Part shown: positions 51,731 to 62,300 of the stretch, in pieces
Position numbering within the stretch: the first letter of the stretch is position 1
How the letters are laid out: every line of letters starts with the position of its first letter
Source of the DNA: Bacteroidota bacterium
GTDB lineage: Bacteria; Bacteroidota; Bacteroidia; Sphingobacteriales; Sphingobacteriaceae
DNA: 64,000 bases
Assembly (NCBI GenBank): GCA_018266915.1
Contig: JAFDZM010000098.1
Span: 62,001-126,000, forward strand
Reading direction: 5' to 3'
Made by a program: the position numbers and the translations under genes
The notes under the pieces: model-generated
The model's input: only the letters and a program-made list of their open reading frames with translations
Told to the model about the DNA's origin: nothing
Database searches by the model: none

Positions 51731-52741
51731 ATGCTTGATTTAGCTGCCCTTAAAAATCTACTTAGCCAACCGCGCAGGATTGTCATTACCACTCATCATA
51801 AACCTGATGGTGATGCAATGGGTTCGTCGCTGGGCTTATATAATTATTTAATACAGCAGGGGCATCATACTCAAGTAATAACTCCCACAGACTATCCCGA
51901 TTTCCTGGCATGGATGCCCGGCAATGAGAATGTCATCATCTTTACTGAACATCTTGATGAATCGGCAGCACTGGTTGCAGAGGCCGAGATCATATTCTGC
52001 CTCGATTTTAATACACTGAGCCGCATAAATGAATTAGGGGAATTGGTTCGTGCAAGCAGCGCAGTTAAGATTATGATCGACCATCACCTGGAGCCTGAGG
52101 ATTTTGATGATTATCGTCATTGGGATATCAATGCCTGTGCAAGTGCACAACTGGTGTATGATTTCATCGTAAATCAATTGCAAAATAAAGCGTTGGTGAA
52201 TAAAGATGTGGCGACTTGCCTGTATACCGGCATCATGACCGATTCTGCATCGTTCCGTTTACCTAACACTACACCTGCTGTACACCGAATTGCTGCCGAC
52301 TTGATTGAAGCAGGTGCCGTAAACTGGCATATTCATGAATTGGTTTATAGCAATTCGTCAGAAGACCGCTTAAGATTCCTGGGGCATTGCCTTAAAAATA
52401 AACTGGAAGTAATATACGAATACAATACAGCGTTTATCTCCGTTAATAAGCAGGAATTGGAAGAGTATGATGTAATTACCGGTGATACAGAAGGGATTGT
52501 GAACTACGCATTGTCAATTACAGGGATCCGCTTAGCTGCTTTTATAGTGGAACGTCCAGATAAAGTAAAACTTTCGTTAAGGTCGAGGGGGGAGTTTCCT
52601 GCGAACGAGATCTGTAAAAAATATTTCAATGGTGGCGGTCACCGCAACGCGGCTGGCGGCACATCAACCGATAGCCTGGAAGAGGTGATCAATCAATTCA
52701 AACAAATTTTACCTGAATATAAAAAACTATTAATACAATAA
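51731..52741 (+). CDS. DHH/DHHA1 phosphoesterase (NrnA-like nanoRNase/pAp phosphatase)
   Basis: 336 residues. DHH metal motifs: ITTHHKPDGDAMGS (22-32), D92 in CLDF, MIDHHLEP (DHH 117-119), and the DHHA1 substrate loop FNGGGHRNAAGG (300s). Degrades oligoribonucleotides of 2-5 nt and/or 3'-phosphoadenosine 5'-phosphate. The FKBP gene begins one base after its stop. Confidence 0.93.
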   Translation: MLDLAALKNLLSQPRRIVITTHHKPDGDAMGSSLGLYNYLIQQGHHTQVITPTDYPDFLAWMPGNENVIIFTEHLDESAALVAEAEIIFCLDFNTLSRINELGELVRASSAVKIMIDHHLEPEDFDDYRHWDINACASAQLVYDFIVNQLQNKALVNKDVATCLYTGIMTDSASFRLPNTTPAVHRIAADLIEAGAVNWHIHELVYSNSSEDRLRFLGHCLKNKLEVIYEYNTAFISVNKQELEEYDVITGDTEGIVNYALSITGIRLAAFIVERPDKVKLSLRSRGEFPANEICKKYFNGGGHRNAAGGTSTDSLEEVINQFKQILPEYKKLLIQ

Positions 52742-53743
52742 ATGATGAAGAAAAACTTAATGTTTTTAGCTCTTGCAGCAATTGGATTAGCAAGCTGTAA
52801 CGGCGGATTTAAAAAGGGCACTGGCGGTATGCTATATGATATACACGTTGACAAAGGCGCTCCCAGAATAAAAGAAGGCGATTTTGTTAGTCTTCAGCTT
52901 ATCGCTAAAACCGACGGTGACTCAGTTTTGATGAGCACTTACGAACAGGGCCGCCCTATCCTTACCCTTTTGCAAAAAGCGCAAACTCCGGGCGATATTT
53001 TTGCCGGTGTTAAATTATTGGGCGAAGGCGATAGCGCGACTATCAAAACCAACATCGACTCGATCATGAAAAAAGGTATGCGCAGGCCTCCTTTAAAAGG
53101 TAAGTATATCGTTTATGAAGTAAAGATTGACAAGGTAATACCGAAAGGCAAAATGGCAGATACTGCATTTAACAGCGCCATTACAGCATACCTGAAGACC
53201 CAGACTGAAGCTTTAAAAAAGGCTGAGCCTGAGAAAGTCAAGAAATATATCGATGCTAATAAACTGACCGGCACAACCACCGCATCAGGTTTATTTTATA
53301 CTGTTACCAAACAAGGCACAGGCGACAAACCTGCTGTAGGTGATACAGTATATGTAAACTATGTAGGTAAGTTTGTTACCGGCAAACTTTTTGAAACCAA
53401 CATTAAGGATGTTGCCCAGAAAGAAAAAACGTTCAATCCAATGATGCAGTACAAACCGATTCCGGTTGCAGTTGGTGTTAAAGCGGTAATACCAGGCTGG
53501 GATGAAGGCCTGCAGCTAATGAACAAGGGCGAGAAAGCGACTTTCGTTATCCCTTCCAAATTGGCTTACGGTGAACAGGGTAACCAGATCATCCAGCCGT
53601 TTACACCGTTGGTGTTTGACGTAGAGGTGGTTAACATCGTTCACCCTGATCCAAACGCGAAAAAACCAACGCCGCCTGCGCCTTTAACCTTGCAGCAATT
53701 GCAGCAACAGGCAAAACAGCAGCAAGCGCCGGCTAAAAAATAA
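52742..53743 (+). CDS. FKBP-type peptidyl-prolyl isomerase lipoprotein (GldI-like)
   Basis: 333 residues. Lipoprotein signal MMKKNLMFLALAAIGLASC (Cys19). Two parts: an N-terminal FKBP-like module without key residues (about 40-140) and a true FKBP domain (about 180-300) with VYVNYVGKFVTGKLFETN, VIPGWDEGLQLMNKGEKATF and IPSKLAYGEQG. P/Q-rich C-tail. Similar FKBP lipoproteins next to a DHH gene include gliding protein GldI; whether this organism glides is unknown. Confidence 0.88.
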   Translation: MMKKNLMFLALAAIGLASCNGGFKKGTGGMLYDIHVDKGAPRIKEGDFVSLQLIAKTDGDSVLMSTYEQGRPILTLLQKAQTPGDIFAGVKLLGEGDSATIKTNIDSIMKKGMRRPPLKGKYIVYEVKIDKVIPKGKMADTAFNSAITAYLKTQTEALKKAEPEKVKKYIDANKLTGTTTASGLFYTVTKQGTGDKPAVGDTVYVNYVGKFVTGKLFETNIKDVAQKEKTFNPMMQYKPIPVAVGVKAVIPGWDEGLQLMNKGEKATFVIPSKLAYGEQGNQIIQPFTPLVFDVEVVNIVHPDPNAKKPTPPAPLTLQQLQQQAKQQQAPAKK

Positions 53744-53755
53744 CAACCAATATAT

Positions 53756-53788
53756 AGCCCTCTGCGTAAACCGGAGGGCTTTTATTTT
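53756..53788 (+). terminator. Terminator after the first FKBP gene
   Basis: Stem AGCCCTC / GAGGGCT, 11-nt loop, then TTTATTTT. Confidence 0.9.
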
Positions 53789-53794
53789 AATACT

Positions 53795-54799
53795 ATGATG
53801 AAGAAATTTGCTTTAATAACTTTATTATTCTTTACCGCAGGTATTTGTGCAAACGCCCAGGATAATACAGTGAAAACTCCAAAAGGTGCACTTGTAAAAG
53901 TAGTAGCAAGCAATCCGGGCGATAAGATCAAACTAAGTGATGTGATCACCTTTGATGTGGTGCAGAAAACTGAAAAGGACTCTGTTCTTTTTAGCAGCTA
54001 TGCACTGGGTCACCCCTTAAAAATACAAGTACAACAATGCCAAAACGTAGGCGACCTGATGGATGCATTACCTTTATTGGCCGCAAAAGACAGCGCTTAT
54101 ATAAAGGTACCTACGGATTCTATTTTTAAAGATCACGAAGATCAGCGTCCTCCCTTTCTTAAAAAAGGAAGCTGGCTGGTATTTAATGTAAAGATTGACA
54201 AGATACAATCGCTGCAACAAGCAATGGACGAGAAAAATGCGGCAGGCGAAAAGATGAAGGCGTCAGAAGCTGCTGACCGCGATAAATACATTGCCGCTCA
54301 CAAGCTGATCGTTAAAACTACGCCATCTGGGTTGAAGTATGTGGTCACACAACCTTCATTGAAGCCGAAACCGTTAACAGGCGATACCTTGCTTGTTAAT
54401 TATATTGGCCGTACAACTAATGAGAAGGTGTTCGATTCAAGCATAGAGTCCGAGGCTCAGAAAGCAGGGTTAAATCAGCCGGGCCGTAAATATGAGCCGA
54501 TCCAGGTAATAGTTGGCACAGGCAGTGTAATAAAAGGCTGGGATGAAGGTCTTTTATTGCTGAACGAAGGCTCAAAGGCGAAACTGATCATACCATCTAA
54601 CCTGGGCTATGGCCCTGAAGGTGCAGGTGAGGATATCCCACCATACAGCACACTGGTATTTGATGTAGAATTGGTGAAGGTGAAACCAATAAAACATGCG
54701 GCTCCAAAGCCAGCTCCTAAAAAGACGACCACGAAAAAAAGAACTTCCCCCAAAGCTTCGACACCACAAAAATCCAAAGTGGCTCCAAATAAAAGCTAA
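53795..54799 (+). CDS. FKBP-type peptidyl-prolyl isomerase, secreted, second copy
   Basis: 334 residues. Signal peptide (MMKKFALITLLFFTAGICANAQ), no lipobox. Same two-module layout as its neighbour: degenerate FKBP-like part, then LLVNYIGRTTNEKVFDSS, VIKGWDEGLLLLNEGSKAKL, IPSNLGYGPEG. A Lys/Pro/Ala tail (KPAPKKTTTKKRTSPKAS) ends it. Tandem duplicate of the upstream gene, with its own terminator on each side. Confidence 0.9.
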   Translation: MMKKFALITLLFFTAGICANAQDNTVKTPKGALVKVVASNPGDKIKLSDVITFDVVQKTEKDSVLFSSYALGHPLKIQVQQCQNVGDLMDALPLLAAKDSAYIKVPTDSIFKDHEDQRPPFLKKGSWLVFNVKIDKIQSLQQAMDEKNAAGEKMKASEAADRDKYIAAHKLIVKTTPSGLKYVVTQPSLKPKPLTGDTLLVNYIGRTTNEKVFDSSIESEAQKAGLNQPGRKYEPIQVIVGTGSVIKGWDEGLLLLNEGSKAKLIIPSNLGYGPEGAGEDIPPYSTLVFDVELVKVKPIKHAAPKPAPKKTTTKKRTSPKASTPQKSKVAPNKS

Positions 54800-54804
54800 T
54801 ATAT

Positions 54805-54829
54805 AGGCCCCGGTTCGCCGGGGCTTTTT
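54805..54829 (+). terminator. Terminator after the second FKBP gene
   Basis: GCCCCGG-TTCG-CCGGGGC with a UUCG tetraloop, then TTTTT. TATTTTTG directly follows and reads as the -7 element of tatD. Confidence 0.92.
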
Positions 54830-54840
54830 ATTTTTGCAGC

Positions 54841-55608
54841 ATGATATTGACCGACACACATACTCATCAATATTACGAAACCGATCCGGTAAAAAGGCAG
54901 GAATTAATGCAACGCTGCCTGGATAATGGTATCAGCCGTTTGTTTTTACCGAATGTCGACTCAGCGTCTATTGATCTGGTGATGAGCCAGGTGGCTTCTT
55001 TTCCTGAATACTGTTTTCCGATGCTTGGCCTGCACCCTTGTGACGTAAAAGAGAACTGGCAGCAGGAGCTGGATACTATTCACAAAGCCATTCCTCAACA
55101 TAAAATATATGCCATCGGCGAAATAGGAATCGATCTCTATTGGGATAAAACTACTTTGAACAACCAAATAGAGGCATTCAAAATACAGATCAATTGGGCC
55201 AAAGAATTAAAACTGCCTATCGTCATTCATTGCCGCGACTCGTTTGATGAGGTACTTGCTGTTTTAGAAGAAGAAAAAGATGATGACCTGAGAGGAATCT
55301 TACACTGCTTTACAGGTAATGTCAAGCAGGCACATCAACTGATCGACCTCGGTTTTTACCTGGGCATTGGCGGTGTAGTAACCTACAAAAACTCAGGACT
55401 GGACAAGGTTGTACAGGAAATTGACTTAAAACATATCGTTTTAGAAACAGATTCTCCCTATCTTACGCCCGTTCCGTACCGTGGCAAGCGCAATGAGAGC
55501 TCATATTTGACCTATGTTGCCGAAAAGGTGGCTGATCTGCACCAGATAAGTGTTGAGAAAGTTGCCGCAGTAACCACCGCCAACTCAAAAATTGTGTTTG
55601 GTGTGTGA
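54841..55608 (+). CDS. TatD family metal-dependent DNase
   Basis: 255 residues. Metal sites: LTDTHTHQY, GEIGIDLYWD, IVIHCRDSF, ILHCFTGN, VLETDSPYLTP. The 3'-5' exonuclease acts on single-stranded DNA or RNA (family knowledge). Its -7-like element ends 4 bp before the ATG, so translation may be leaderless. Confidence 0.93.
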   Translation: MILTDTHTHQYYETDPVKRQELMQRCLDNGISRLFLPNVDSASIDLVMSQVASFPEYCFPMLGLHPCDVKENWQQELDTIHKAIPQHKIYAIGEIGIDLYWDKTTLNNQIEAFKIQINWAKELKLPIVIHCRDSFDEVLAVLEEEKDDDLRGILHCFTGNVKQAHQLIDLGFYLGIGGVVTYKNSGLDKVVQEIDLKHIVLETDSPYLTPVPYRGKRNESSYLTYVAEKVADLHQISVEKVAAVTTANSKIVFGV

Positions 55609-55648
55609 ACGTTTTTATATTTACATTTTATTTGATTAGCCCCGATTC

Positions 55649-56668
55649 ATGAACCAGATACTGATCATCTATACCGGAGGGACAATCGGTATGATGACCG
55701 ACCCCAAAACCAAAGCGCTTAAGCCAATTAACTTCGAACAGATCATGGAGAATGTTCCTGAACTGGAGAAGTTAAACTGCAAGATACTGGTTCATTCTTT
55801 TGAGCAGATCATCGATTCATCCAATATGAACCCCGAGATCTGGTGCCAGCTTGCCCATCTGATCAGGGATCATTATGACAATGTTGATGGTTTTGTGATC
55901 CTGCATGGCTCGGACACTATGGCTTTTACCGCCTCTGCACTTAGCTTTATGCTGGAGAACCTGGCTAAGCCGATCATTTTTACAGGCTCTCAATTGCCCA
56001 TCAGCGCTATCCGTACTGACGCGAAGGAAAACCTGATGACCGCAATTGAGATTGCTAAAGCCAAAAAGCACGACCGTGCACGCGTACCTGAAGTATGTAT
56101 CTACTTTGATTACAAATTATTCAGAGGCAACAGGGCATTTAAATACAACTCATCGAAATTCGAGGCATTCCGTTCACCGAACTATCCTATCCTGGCTGAA
56201 TCGGGTGTTCACCTTAAATTCAGTCTTAACGATATACGTCAACCAACAGACGATCACTTCATAGTTCACAGCGATTTGGCAAATGATGTGGCAGTGCTGA
56301 AACTGTATCCGGGTATCAGTCCGAAGGTTGTAGAAAACATCCTTTCTGCCGATGTTCGCGGTATTGTGATGGAGACTTTCGGTGCGGGTAATACAACTAC
56401 CGATCAATGGTTTATCGACCTGCTTAAAAACGCCATCAACAGCGGCAAAGTGATATTGGACATTTCCCAATGTAAAGTCGGTACAGTGGAGTTAGGCCGC
56501 TATGAAACCAGTAAAGAATTAAAAGACATGGGCGTAGCAAACGGTTACGACATGACCTACGAAGCTGCCATCACCAAAATGATGTACTTGTTGGGTCAAT
56601 ATAAAGAGCCCGCTGTTATTAAAGAACTGCTGGAGACTGACCTGCGGGGTGAGTTGACGATATCATAG
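55649..56668 (+). CDS. ansA: Type I (cytoplasmic) L-asparaginase
   Basis: 339 residues. First catalytic motif IIYTGGTIGMM (T12), second VILHGSDTMAFTASALSFML, plus FTGSQLPISAIRTDAKEN. No signal peptide, so cytoplasmic. Converts asparagine to aspartate and ammonia. Sits 40 bp after tatD, a usual Bacteroidota neighbour. Confidence 0.95.
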   Translation: MNQILIIYTGGTIGMMTDPKTKALKPINFEQIMENVPELEKLNCKILVHSFEQIIDSSNMNPEIWCQLAHLIRDHYDNVDGFVILHGSDTMAFTASALSFMLENLAKPIIFTGSQLPISAIRTDAKENLMTAIEIAKAKKHDRARVPEVCIYFDYKLFRGNRAFKYNSSKFEAFRSPNYPILAESGVHLKFSLNDIRQPTDDHFIVHSDLANDVAVLKLYPGISPKVVENILSADVRGIVMETFGAGNTTTDQWFIDLLKNAINSGKVILDISQCKVGTVELGRYETSKELKDMGVANGYDMTYEAAITKMMYLLGQYKEPAVIKELLETDLRGELTIS

Positions 56669-56747
56669 CGTTAAACTTTGTTAAATAAGTAACTCATTAG
56701 TACTTATTTAATTCAAAGCTTCTATTTTTGAATATAGCCCTCCGCTT

Positions 56748-59189
56748 ATGTTCAAAACCTATATCAAACTCGCGCTGCGCAACCTTTGGAAGCATAAAAC
56801 TACCACGCTTATCAACGTCTCTGGTCTCGCCGTCGGTCTTGCCTGTTGCGCATTGGTGTTCCTTTATTATCAGCACGAGGCAAGTTTTGATAAAGGATTT
56901 GACAATGGTGAAAATATCTACCGTGTAACATCAACTTTTAGTGATGGCAGCAAGGCCCCTACCGTGGGTATGCCTTATGCTAAATACCTCAAGGCTGAAA
57001 TTCCGGAAGTAGAAGAAGTAAGCCGCCTTGATGCTACCAATGGGACAATAATTGTGCAGGCACAAAAAAGCAGCGTCAATACACCCTATGCTGAAGATTC
57101 TGGTTATTGGGTTGACCCGGAATTTTTCAATATCCTCTCCTTCCATTTTTTACATGGCGACCGGAATACAGCTTTCAAAGCGCCCAATACGGTCGTTCTA
57201 TCCCAAACACTTGCAAAAAAGCTTTATGGTGATGCGTACCCGGTTGGTAAAACCGTAAAAGTTGGGACGGTCATTTATACAATAACCGGTGTTTTTAAGG
57301 AAGATTTTTTAAACCACATCCAGGCTGATTTTTTCGCGTCAAATAACAGCGACGGCGCCCGTGAGCATATCGCCAACAATAACAGCTGGGTAGTTAATGA
57401 TAACTTTTACACTTATGTAAAGCTGAAACCCAACAGCAATATTCAGTATGTAACTAAGGAATTGAACGATTACATGAAGCGTCACGGTGGTGCGGAGATG
57501 AAGGAACACAGTGATCACATAACTAATTCGCTACAAGCTCTGAAGGACATTCATCTTAATTCCTCAGATTATATGGATTACCTGGCTTACAAACAGGGTA
57601 ATATCAAATACATCTTCCTCCTGGCTTCCGTAGCATTTCTGATCCTACTGCTTGCCAGTATAAATTACATGAACCTGACCACCGCCCAGGCCATGAGCCG
57701 TGCGCGTGAAGCCGGCGTGCGCCGCGTTCTGGGTGCCGCTAAATCAGCTATACGTTACCAGTTTTTAACAGAATCAAGTATTATCAGTATTTGTTCATTA
57801 TTGATTTCGATCGCGTTAGCATTTCTATTCTTACCTGAGTTCAATAGTCTTACCGGGCAATCCCTATCATTCTTCGCGAAGGAGAACAGCAACCTTATTT
57901 TATGGATGGTGTTGATCTCTTTAATAACCGGACTTGCGTCAGGTTTGTATCCTGCATTTTACTTGTCCGGTTTCAATCCGGTTAAGGTATTAAAAGGTAA
58001 CATTACCGGCTCACCGGGTATGTTTAACATACGGAAGGTTCTGATCGTTACGCAATTTATCATCTCCACCTGCCTGATTTTCTCCACTATCGTGATCTGG
58101 AAACAATTGCATTTTATGATCAACGCTAAAACTGGTTTTGATAAGGATCAGCAATTGGTGATCAACCTCAACAGCTATCAGTCGCGGAAAAACAGCGATA
58201 TCCTGATAAAGCAAATGAGCAGCAATGCAAATTTTAAAACCATTACCCGCGCCACTGCACCACTTATATCGGGTGATATGAATTTATATGCGTCAGGAAA
58301 ATCGATCAATGATAAACAGATCGTTTTTATGGATTTTGCTGACGCAAACTACCTGAAAACTTTAGGCCTGCAATTGATTTCGGGTAGCAACATCAGTCCC
58401 CAAACATTTACCAATACCAATATGCAGGAGGACATGGAACTGCATGATTTTGGCAAAGAAATTATATTAAACGAAGAAGCAGCAAAACAATTAGGCTTCG
58501 ATCCTTATACGGCGCCGGGCAAGTATGTTTCGCACTTGCATAATGGCATCGTGTACAATTATAAGATAGTCGGAGTGGTGAAGAATTATCACTATTTCTC
58601 TTTACACGCTTCAATCGGGCCATGCGGTATTATGGCCTGCAATCCTTTGAGATGTACGTCCATAGTAGCCAAAGTGAATGGTCATCAGGCTGCGTCAGCT
58701 GTACAATTTGTATCCGATCAATGGAAGAAACTTAATCCGGATACGCCATTCTCTTACGGGTTCCTCGATGCTATTTTTCAAAGCGATTATTCGCGCGACC
58801 AAAGCACACAGAAAATGACGGGCATATTTGCTACTATGGCGATATTTATTTCTTGTTTAGGCCTTTTAGGACTCATCACCTATAGCCTTACCCGCAAAGC
58901 CCGCGAAATAGGCATACGCAAAGTGCTGGGAGCCAGTATAAGCAATATCGTAGTGTTATTTTACAAGCAATATTTCAGGTTGGTGCTTGTGGCCAATTTG
59001 ATAGCATTGCCACTTGGCTGGTACTTTATGCGCAGCTGGTTGAGCGATTTTCCTTACAAGGTAAGCATCAGCTGGTGGATATTTGCAATTTCTTTGTTGT
59101 CTGGTTTGCTCGTGGCTTTCTTCACCATTTCTTTCAAAACTATTAAAGCAGCGACGATTAATCCTGTTGAAAGTCTTAGAAACGAATAG
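56748..59189 (+). CDS. FtsX/MacB-type ABC transporter permease, stand-alone
   Basis: 813 residues. Two MacB periplasmic core segments and two FtsX permease blocks. The N-terminal helix follows MFKTYIKLALRNLWKHKTTT; FtsX block 1 is near 290-430 (LLASINYMNLTTAQAMSRAR) and block 2 near 690-800 (ARKAREIGIRKVLGASISNI-like). No ATPase gene adjoins it, as is common for these large Bacteroidota permeases. TATTTTTG at 56723-56730 is a -7-like element. Confidence 0.92.
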   Translation: MFKTYIKLALRNLWKHKTTTLINVSGLAVGLACCALVFLYYQHEASFDKGFDNGENIYRVTSTFSDGSKAPTVGMPYAKYLKAEIPEVEEVSRLDATNGTIIVQAQKSSVNTPYAEDSGYWVDPEFFNILSFHFLHGDRNTAFKAPNTVVLSQTLAKKLYGDAYPVGKTVKVGTVIYTITGVFKEDFLNHIQADFFASNNSDGAREHIANNNSWVVNDNFYTYVKLKPNSNIQYVTKELNDYMKRHGGAEMKEHSDHITNSLQALKDIHLNSSDYMDYLAYKQGNIKYIFLLASVAFLILLLASINYMNLTTAQAMSRAREAGVRRVLGAAKSAIRYQFLTESSIISICSLLISIALAFLFLPEFNSLTGQSLSFFAKENSNLILWMVLISLITGLASGLYPAFYLSGFNPVKVLKGNITGSPGMFNIRKVLIVTQFIISTCLIFSTIVIWKQLHFMINAKTGFDKDQQLVINLNSYQSRKNSDILIKQMSSNANFKTITRATAPLISGDMNLYASGKSINDKQIVFMDFADANYLKTLGLQLISGSNISPQTFTNTNMQEDMELHDFGKEIILNEEAAKQLGFDPYTAPGKYVSHLHNGIVYNYKIVGVVKNYHYFSLHASIGPCGIMACNPLRCTSIVAKVNGHQAASAVQFVSDQWKKLNPDTPFSYGFLDAIFQSDYSRDQSTQKMTGIFATMAIFISCLGLLGLITYSLTRKAREIGIRKVLGASISNIVVLFYKQYFRLVLVANLIALPLGWYFMRSWLSDFPYKVSISWWIFAISLLSGLLVAFFTISFKTIKAATINPVESLRNE

Positions 59190-59223
59190 AAAAAACAAAA
59201 GCGACAGGTGTACAACCTGCCGC
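59189..59223 (-). terminator. Terminator of the metal-efflux operon
   Basis: Minus strand: GCGGCAGGT, loop TGTAC, ACCTGTCGC (one G-U), then TTTTGTTTTTT. Lies 84 bp beyond the cusA-like stop and touches the FtsX gene end. Confidence 0.8.
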
Positions 59224-59306
59224 TTGATAATGTACCAAATTGTATCGGGCAGGTGCCTCACCGCACCGCCCTCAACAATACCGATACTCAGGGGTATTAG
59301 TTCCGT

Positions 59307-62300
59307 TTACATCCGCCCTATATTTCCTTGCTCGACGCGTTTTTTGTATGCACCATAGAATATAATAGGGAAGATGAACAGGTTAAATGTTGTGTTGGTG
59401 ATCAATCCGCCTATCACCACAATAGCCAGTGGTTTTGATGCTTCGGAGCCAATACCGTTTGACATAGCTGCTGGCAGCAAACCAATCGCGGCCATTAATG
59501 CGGTCATCACCACAGCACGTAAACGGTCGGCGACACCCAATCTTAATGCATCCGAAAAGCGGCGGGCCGAATGAAACCTCAATTCTTTGATATTGCTCTT
59601 GAATTTGGTAATCAGGATTACCCCGTTCTGAACGCATATACCAAACAAGGCTATAAAACCGATACCCGCCGATATATTAAAATTAACACCCGTTATCAGC
59701 AAGGCGAGAATACCACCGGCAATTGCGAATGGCACGTTGTTTAGTACCAACAGAGAATCCTTCACATTGCCAAACAGGATAAACAGAATGAAGAAAATGA
59801 TGAGCAAGCTGATTGGCACTACCTGGGCTAACCGTTTTGAAGCACGTTGCTGATTCTCGAAATCGCCCGCCCATTCCAAAAAGTAGCCTTTTGGTAATTT
59901 GATTTTGGCGTTCACCTTATCCTGTGCCTCTTTAATAGTACTACCCATATCACGCCCACGAATAGAGAATTTTATAGCCCCGTAACGTTTGTGCGCATCG
60001 CGGTAGATCATGCTGATACCGGTAATTTTGGTAATATCCGCAATCTCGCGAAGCGGTACTTTATTACCACTTATGGATGGTACGCGCAAATCACCGATGG
60101 ATTGTGTGTTGTTTCTAAAATATTCAGGATAACGTATGCGCAAGTCGAATTTGCGTTCGCCCTCATAGATCTGTGTGGCAGCTTTACCGCCAATGGCCGT
60201 TTCGATCACAGCATTGGCATCCGCAGCGGTAACACCGTATTGAGCCATCTTTACCTGATTAAGGTTGATTTGCAATTCAGGCTGACCCATATCGCGCAAA
60301 ACACCCAAGTCCTCAATTCCCCTTACACCTTTTAGTATATTGAAAATAGTGTCTTCTTTGCCTTCAATAAATTTATAGTCATCGCCAAACAATTTAACTA
60401 CGATAGAGCCCTTTACACCTGATACGGCCTCCTCTACGTTATCCGAAATAGGCTGCGAAAAGTTCAGGTCAATCCCCGGGAAAAATTTTAGTTTTTCCTG
60501 CATGCGTTGGATCAATTCTTCTTTGGTCTCACCCCTCGCCCATTTATCCTGGGGGTAAATATCAACGTGGAATTCGATATTATAAAAGCCGGTTGCATCC
60601 GTACCGTCATTCGGCCTGCCAGTTTGCGAAAGCACCTGTTTCACTTCAGAGAAGCTCAGGAATATCTTGCGCATCTCGTTTGCCAGTTTTACCGACTCGC
60701 CTAATGACGTACTTAGCGGACCGGTTGCACGTACATATATTGCACCCTCATTTAGTTCGGGCAAAAATTCCGTTCCTAACAATTCAAAACAGGCAAGACA
60801 TATAAACAAAGTACCAATAGTAAATGGCAGCATCAGCTTACGGAACTTAAAACACCAGGAATAAATGCGCATGCAAAAGCCACTGATAAACTCGACGAAG
60901 ACATTGTGTTTTTCTTTTACATTTTTGTTGAGGAGCACACTTGCAAAAGCAGGCACAAAAGTGAAGGTCATGATAAGTGCACCCAGCAAGGCAAAACCCA
61001 GCGTCCAGGCCAAAGGCGAGAACATTTTACCTTCAACTTTTTGGAAACTGAAAATTGGCAACAAACCGGTGATGATAATCAGCTTGGCAAAGAATATACC
61101 TTTACCATTTACCAAACAGGCTTCTTTAATCATACCTAGTTTACTCAGCCGGTTATATTTTTCCATACCCACTTCCCGGGCCCGGTGATCGAGCACAACG
61201 AATATACCTTCCACCATCACCACGGCGCCGTCTATGATAATACCAAAGTCGATAGCACCCATTGAAAGCAAGTTCGCTGACATTCCTTTCAGCTTAAGGC
61301 AGATAAAGGCAAACAATAATGCCAGCGGGATAATCAATGATACAATTAGCGTAGTACGCCAGTCGGCCATAAAAAGGAACACGATCACAGTTACGAATAT
61401 GATCCCCTCGAACATATTGTGAAGCACCGTATGCGTGGCAAAGTTTACGAGATCCTCACGGTCGTAAAAGGTTTTGATTTTTACATCTGATGGTAAAATA
61501 TTATAATTCAGATCGTGAATTTTTTCTTTCAATGCCGCAATCACCAGGCTTGGGTTTTCGCCTTTACGCATTACTACGATGCCCTCTACAACATCCGGGT
61601 CACGGTCACGTCCCACTTGCCCTAATCTTGGCAATGCAGATTCAGTTACCTCGGCTATAGTCTTCACATAAATGGGTGTACCCTTTACGTTGTTGATGAC
61701 CACATTTTTGATCTCGTCGATATTATTCAATAAGCCGATACCCCGCACTACGTAAGCCTGTCCGCTTTGCTCGATAACGTCACCACCTACGTTTACGTTA
61801 CTTTTCGATACGGCATCATACAGCTCCAATGCCGAAACGCCATATTGCAAGGCCTTCTGAGGATCGACGGTGATCTGGTATGTTTTTACTTCGCCACCAA
61901 AACTGTTCACATCAGCTACACCCGGCACGGCCCGTATCTCGCGGTCAACTACCCAGTCTTCAATCGTTTTCAGATCGCGGACAGAGCGTTTATTGCTGGT
62001 CAATGTAAAGCGATATATCTCACCCGTTGGGCCATAAGGAGGTTCAATGGATGGATTTACGCCGTCCGGTAAATTGGCGTCGCCGATATGATTATTGATC
62101 TGCAGACGGGCAAATGCATAGTCTACATCATCATCAAAAGTTACTTTTACTACAGATAGGCCGAACAATGACGACGACCGGATACTGGTTTTCTTTTCTG
62201 CCGGGTTCATGGCAATCTCCAGTGGACGGGTTACAAATTTTTCAACCTCTTCAGCGCTACGTCCCGGCCATTGCGAAATGATAGTAACAGAAGTATTGGT

